Assembly: GCF_014207745.1 (NCBI RefSeq)
Contig: NZ_JACHJB010000003.1
Span: 682,001-746,000 of the forward strand
Source: Nonomuraea muscovyensis
Lineage (GTDB): Bacteria; Actinomycetota; Actinomycetes; Streptosporangiales; Streptosporangiaceae
Length of the DNA: 64,000 nt
Direction of reading: 5' to 3'
Shown here: positions 62,030 to 64,000 of the stretch, piece after piece
How the letters are laid out: every line of letters starts with the position of its first letter
Numbering within the stretch: position 1 is the first letter of the stretch
Position numbers and translations under genes: made by a program
Notes under the pieces: generated by a model
What the model saw: the letters and a program-made list of their open reading frames with translations, nothing else
What the model was told of the DNA's origin: nothing
Databases searched by the model: none

Positions 62030-64000
62030 ATGCCCTACCGTCCCCCGCTGGTCGCGCACGAGTACTTTGTCGCCGACCCGCCCGAGCTGCCCGTGCGCGA
62101 ACGGGGCGAGGGCGGTCTGTCGGCGCTGGCCACCGCCGAGCTGGTCGCGGCCGGCGAGGCCGGGGTGATGCTCAAGGCGACGACCGGCACCGAGGAGACC
62201 CTCGTGGTCCAGGTCGGCGTGGCGGGCGAAGGGGTGATCCGGGTCCGGCTGAGCGAGGACGCCGACGCCCGCCCCCGCTCGGAGCGGGCGATCCCCCTCG
62301 TGCGGCCCGGCACGTACGCCGGAGCGCGGGCCGAGGCGGCGCCCGGCGAGCCGATCGTCGTCGACGCCGGATCGCTGCGCGCCGAGATCAGCCTGTCACC
62401 CTGGCACCTGCGCTTCACCGACGCCTCCGGCACCACGCTGCTGGAGCAGGACCGCGGCCACACCGACATCAGTGGCCGGCTGCGCACGCTGCCGTTCGGC
62501 CGCTCCACCGCCGACGGCTCGCCGGTCGCCTACCACGAGAGCTTCGCCGCCCCGCCCGACGAGGCGTTCGCCGGCTTCGGCGAGTCGTTCGCGCCCCTCG
62601 ACAAGCGCGGCCAGCGCCCGCTCATGTGGAACTTCGACGCCTTCGGCGCCGAGTCGCAGCGGGCCTACAAGAACATCCCCCTGTACGTGTCGAGCCGGGG
62701 CTACGGCGTGCTCGTGGACAGCGGCGCGCCGACGGAGTTCGACATGTGCCAGTCGACGCACAGCGTGGTCCAGATCGTGGTGCCGGACGACGTGCTCGAC
62801 TACTACGTGATCGCCGGCCCGACCCCGCCCGAGGTGCTGGACCGCTACAACGGGCTGACCAGCCGGCCGGAGCTGCCGCCGAAGTGGGCGTTCGGCACCT
62901 GGATCTCGTCCGGGTTCTTCGTCGACACCCAGGAACGGGTGCTGGCCAGGGCGCGCACGATCAGGGAGAAGGGCATCCCCTGCGACGTGCTGCACCTCGA
63001 CTGCTACTGGCAGACCGAGGGCCACTGGTCCGACCTGCGCTGGGACCCGGACCGCTTCCCCGACCCCGGCGCGATGCTGGCCGAGCTGGACCGGATGGGG
63101 TTCAAGGTCTGCCTGTGGATGAACCCCTACGTCTCCCACCTCAGCCCGGCCTTCCGTGAGGCGGCCGAGGCCGGCTACTTCCTGAGGACGCCCGGCGGCG
63201 AGCCGTACGTGGCCGACTGCTGGCACGGCTCCTACCCGCCCTGCGGGATCGTCGACCTCACCAACCCCGAGGCGGTCGCCTGGTTCAAGGACCTGCTCCG
63301 CCCGCTGCTCCGGCAGGGCGTGCAGACGTTCAAGACCGACTTCGCCGAGGGCGTGCCGCACGACGCCGTCGCCGCCAACGGCATGACCGGCACCGACCTG
63401 CACAACGTCTACACGCTGCTGTTCAACGACGCCGTCGCCGAGGTCACCCACGAGGTCCACGGGCACAGCCTGGTCTGGGCGCGCTCGTCGTTCCTCGGCG
63501 GGCAGCGGCACAGCGCCCAGTGGGGCGGCGACACCTACACGAGCTACGCGGCCATGGGCAGCACGCTGCGCGGCGGGCTGGCGCACGGCCTGTCGGGCGT
63601 GCCGTTCTGGAGCCACGACGCCGGCGGCTTCACCGGCAGGCCGACCGACGACCTGTACGTCCGCTGGACCCAGTTCGGCGCCCTGTCGCCGCTGCTGCGC
63701 CTGCACGGCACGACCAGCCGCGAGCCGTGGGAGTTCCCGGCCGTCGAGGAGCACGCGGTGGCGGCGCTGCGGCTGCGCTACCGCCTCATGCCGTATCTCT
63801 ACTCGGCGGCGGTGGAGGCCGCGCGGACCGGCGCGCCGATGATGCGCGCGCTGTGCGTGGACTACCCCGGCGATCCGGTGGCCTGGCAGGCCGACCTGGA
63901 GTACCTGCTCGGCCGTGACCTGCTGGTGGCACCCATGACGGCGCCGGAGGGGACGCGGCAGGTCTACCTGCCGCACGGCGAGTGGGTGGACTACTGGACC
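62030..64000 (+). CDS. GH31 alpha-xylosidase/alpha-glucosidase (C-terminus off the right edge)
   Basis: 657 codons are present and the frame is open at 64000. A beta-sandwich N-domain (to ~240) precedes the barrel: LPPKWAFGTWISSGFF, DVLHLDCYWQ, the nucleophile in TFKTDFAEGVP, QWGGDTYTSY with the acid/base Asp, and PFWSHDAGGFTG. KTDF-type nucleophile context resembles YicI alpha-xylosidase; alpha-glucosidase cannot be excluded. No signal peptide is present. GAGGAG lies 6 nt before the ATG. With the GH42 enzyme it would break down xyloglucan-like or galactosyl oligosaccharides (inference). Confidence 0.9.
   Translation, partial: MPYRPPLVAHEYFVADPPELPVRERGEGGLSALATAELVAAGEAGVMLKATTGTEETLVVQVGVAGEGVIRVRLSEDADARPRSERAIPLVRPGTYAGARAEAAPGEPIVVDAGSLRAEISLSPWHLRFTDASGTTLLEQDRGHTDISGRLRTLPFGRSTADGSPVAYHESFAAPPDEAFAGFGESFAPLDKRGQRPLMWNFDAFGAESQRAYKNIPLYVSSRGYGVLVDSGAPTEFDMCQSTHSVVQIVVPDDVLDYYVIAGPTPPEVLDRYNGLTSRPELPPKWAFGTWISSGFFVDTQERVLARARTIREKGIPCDVLHLDCYWQTEGHWSDLRWDPDRFPDPGAMLAELDRMGFKVCLWMNPYVSHLSPAFREAAEAGYFLRTPGGEPYVADCWHGSYPPCGIVDLTNPEAVAWFKDLLRPLLRQGVQTFKTDFAEGVPHDAVAANGMTGTDLHNVYTLLFNDAVAEVTHEVHGHSLVWARSSFLGGQRHSAQWGGDTYTSYAAMGSTLRGGLAHGLSGVPFWSHDAGGFTGRPTDDLYVRWTQFGALSPLLRLHGTTSREPWEFPAVEEHAVAALRLRYRLMPYLYSAAVEAARTGAPMMRALCVDYPGDPVAWQADLEYLLGRDLLVAPMTAPEGTRQVYLPHGEWVDYWT

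Noticed and set aside
62396..63976. A 526-codon minus-strand ORF opposite the GH31 gene
   Set aside because: It is antisense to a gene with all GH31 motifs, and its composition (His/Arg/Gly-rich) is typical of a shadow frame.

Overview
The window is very GC-rich, with dense genes, frequent GTG starts, ATGA/GTGA stop-start overlaps and a G/C third-position bias. This is the signature of an actinobacterium. The family mix (LAL-type LuxR regulator, Ser/Thr kinase, DUF3017, SCO4848-type protein, LpdA-type quinone reductase, PGM1-like ATP-grasp) suggests the Streptosporangiales (Nonomuraea or Streptosporangium type). That placement is inference. I saw no rRNA, tRNA, CRISPR array, transposase or phage gene.

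Layout. (1) 1-4.8 kb: a peptidoglycan/amino-sugar recycling locus with an RpiR regulator (cut by the left edge) and a NagZ-type hexosaminidase, divergent from a secreted GHL10 glycosidase and anmK. (2) 4.8-8.4 kb: an FHA-HTH protein, citrate synthase behind a possible 21-codon leader ORF, a DUF3017 membrane protein and NADP isocitrate dehydrogenase. (3) 8.4-16 kb: accessory genes comprising an alpha/beta hydrolase coupled to an unrecognised 53-residue ORF, a large LuxR (LAL) regulator, SRPBCC, a tautomerase remnant, an SDR, DUF1348, and an OhrR-like regulator facing a small membrane protein. (4) 16-22.8 kb: envelope and sensing genes, namely a deacetylase lipoprotein, two membrane beta-propeller-like proteins, an anchored secreted protein, and a Ser/Thr kinase fused through a heptad-repeat linker and one membrane helix to an extracellular solute-binding domain. 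(5) 22.8-32 kb: mdh, galE, a CBS-domain membrane protein, trpS, a MarR/amidohydrolase pair, a BrkB protein, D,D-carboxypeptidase and an SCO4848-type protein. (6) 31.8-37 kb: a PGM1-like ATP-grasp ligase, an M20D amidohydrolase and a secreted S15 peptidase.

(7) 37-60 kb is a nucleoside uptake and salvage region. A BMP-type ABC importer runs directly into cdd and deoA. It is followed by a MarR/MFS pair, a lipoprotein, a cupin, add, and a MerR-ECF sigma-GyrI operon with its own MerR-type promoter. A four-gene minus-strand operon (Lrp regulator, M20 peptidase, purine nucleoside phosphorylase, phosphohexomutase family) follows. An MHS transporter, a gamma-glutamylcyclotransferase-like protein and an LpdA-type flavoprotein close it. 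From memory, a similar set is grouped in Mycobacterium tuberculosis (lpdA, amiA/B, deoD, pmmB, add, deoA, cdd). (8) 60-64 kb: a divergent GH42 beta-galactosidase and GH31 alpha-xylosidase/alpha-glucosidase pair; the GH31 gene runs off the right edge.

The genes form a coherent metabolic picture. Nucleosides are imported, deaminated and phosphorolysed, and the sugar phosphate enters central metabolism. Cell-wall sugars and plant or bacterial glycosides are handled by the edge clusters. The least ordinary items are the kinase/solute-binding receptor, the PGM1-like ligase, several small ORFs with strong ribosome-binding sites, and repeat-driven insertions within proteins.
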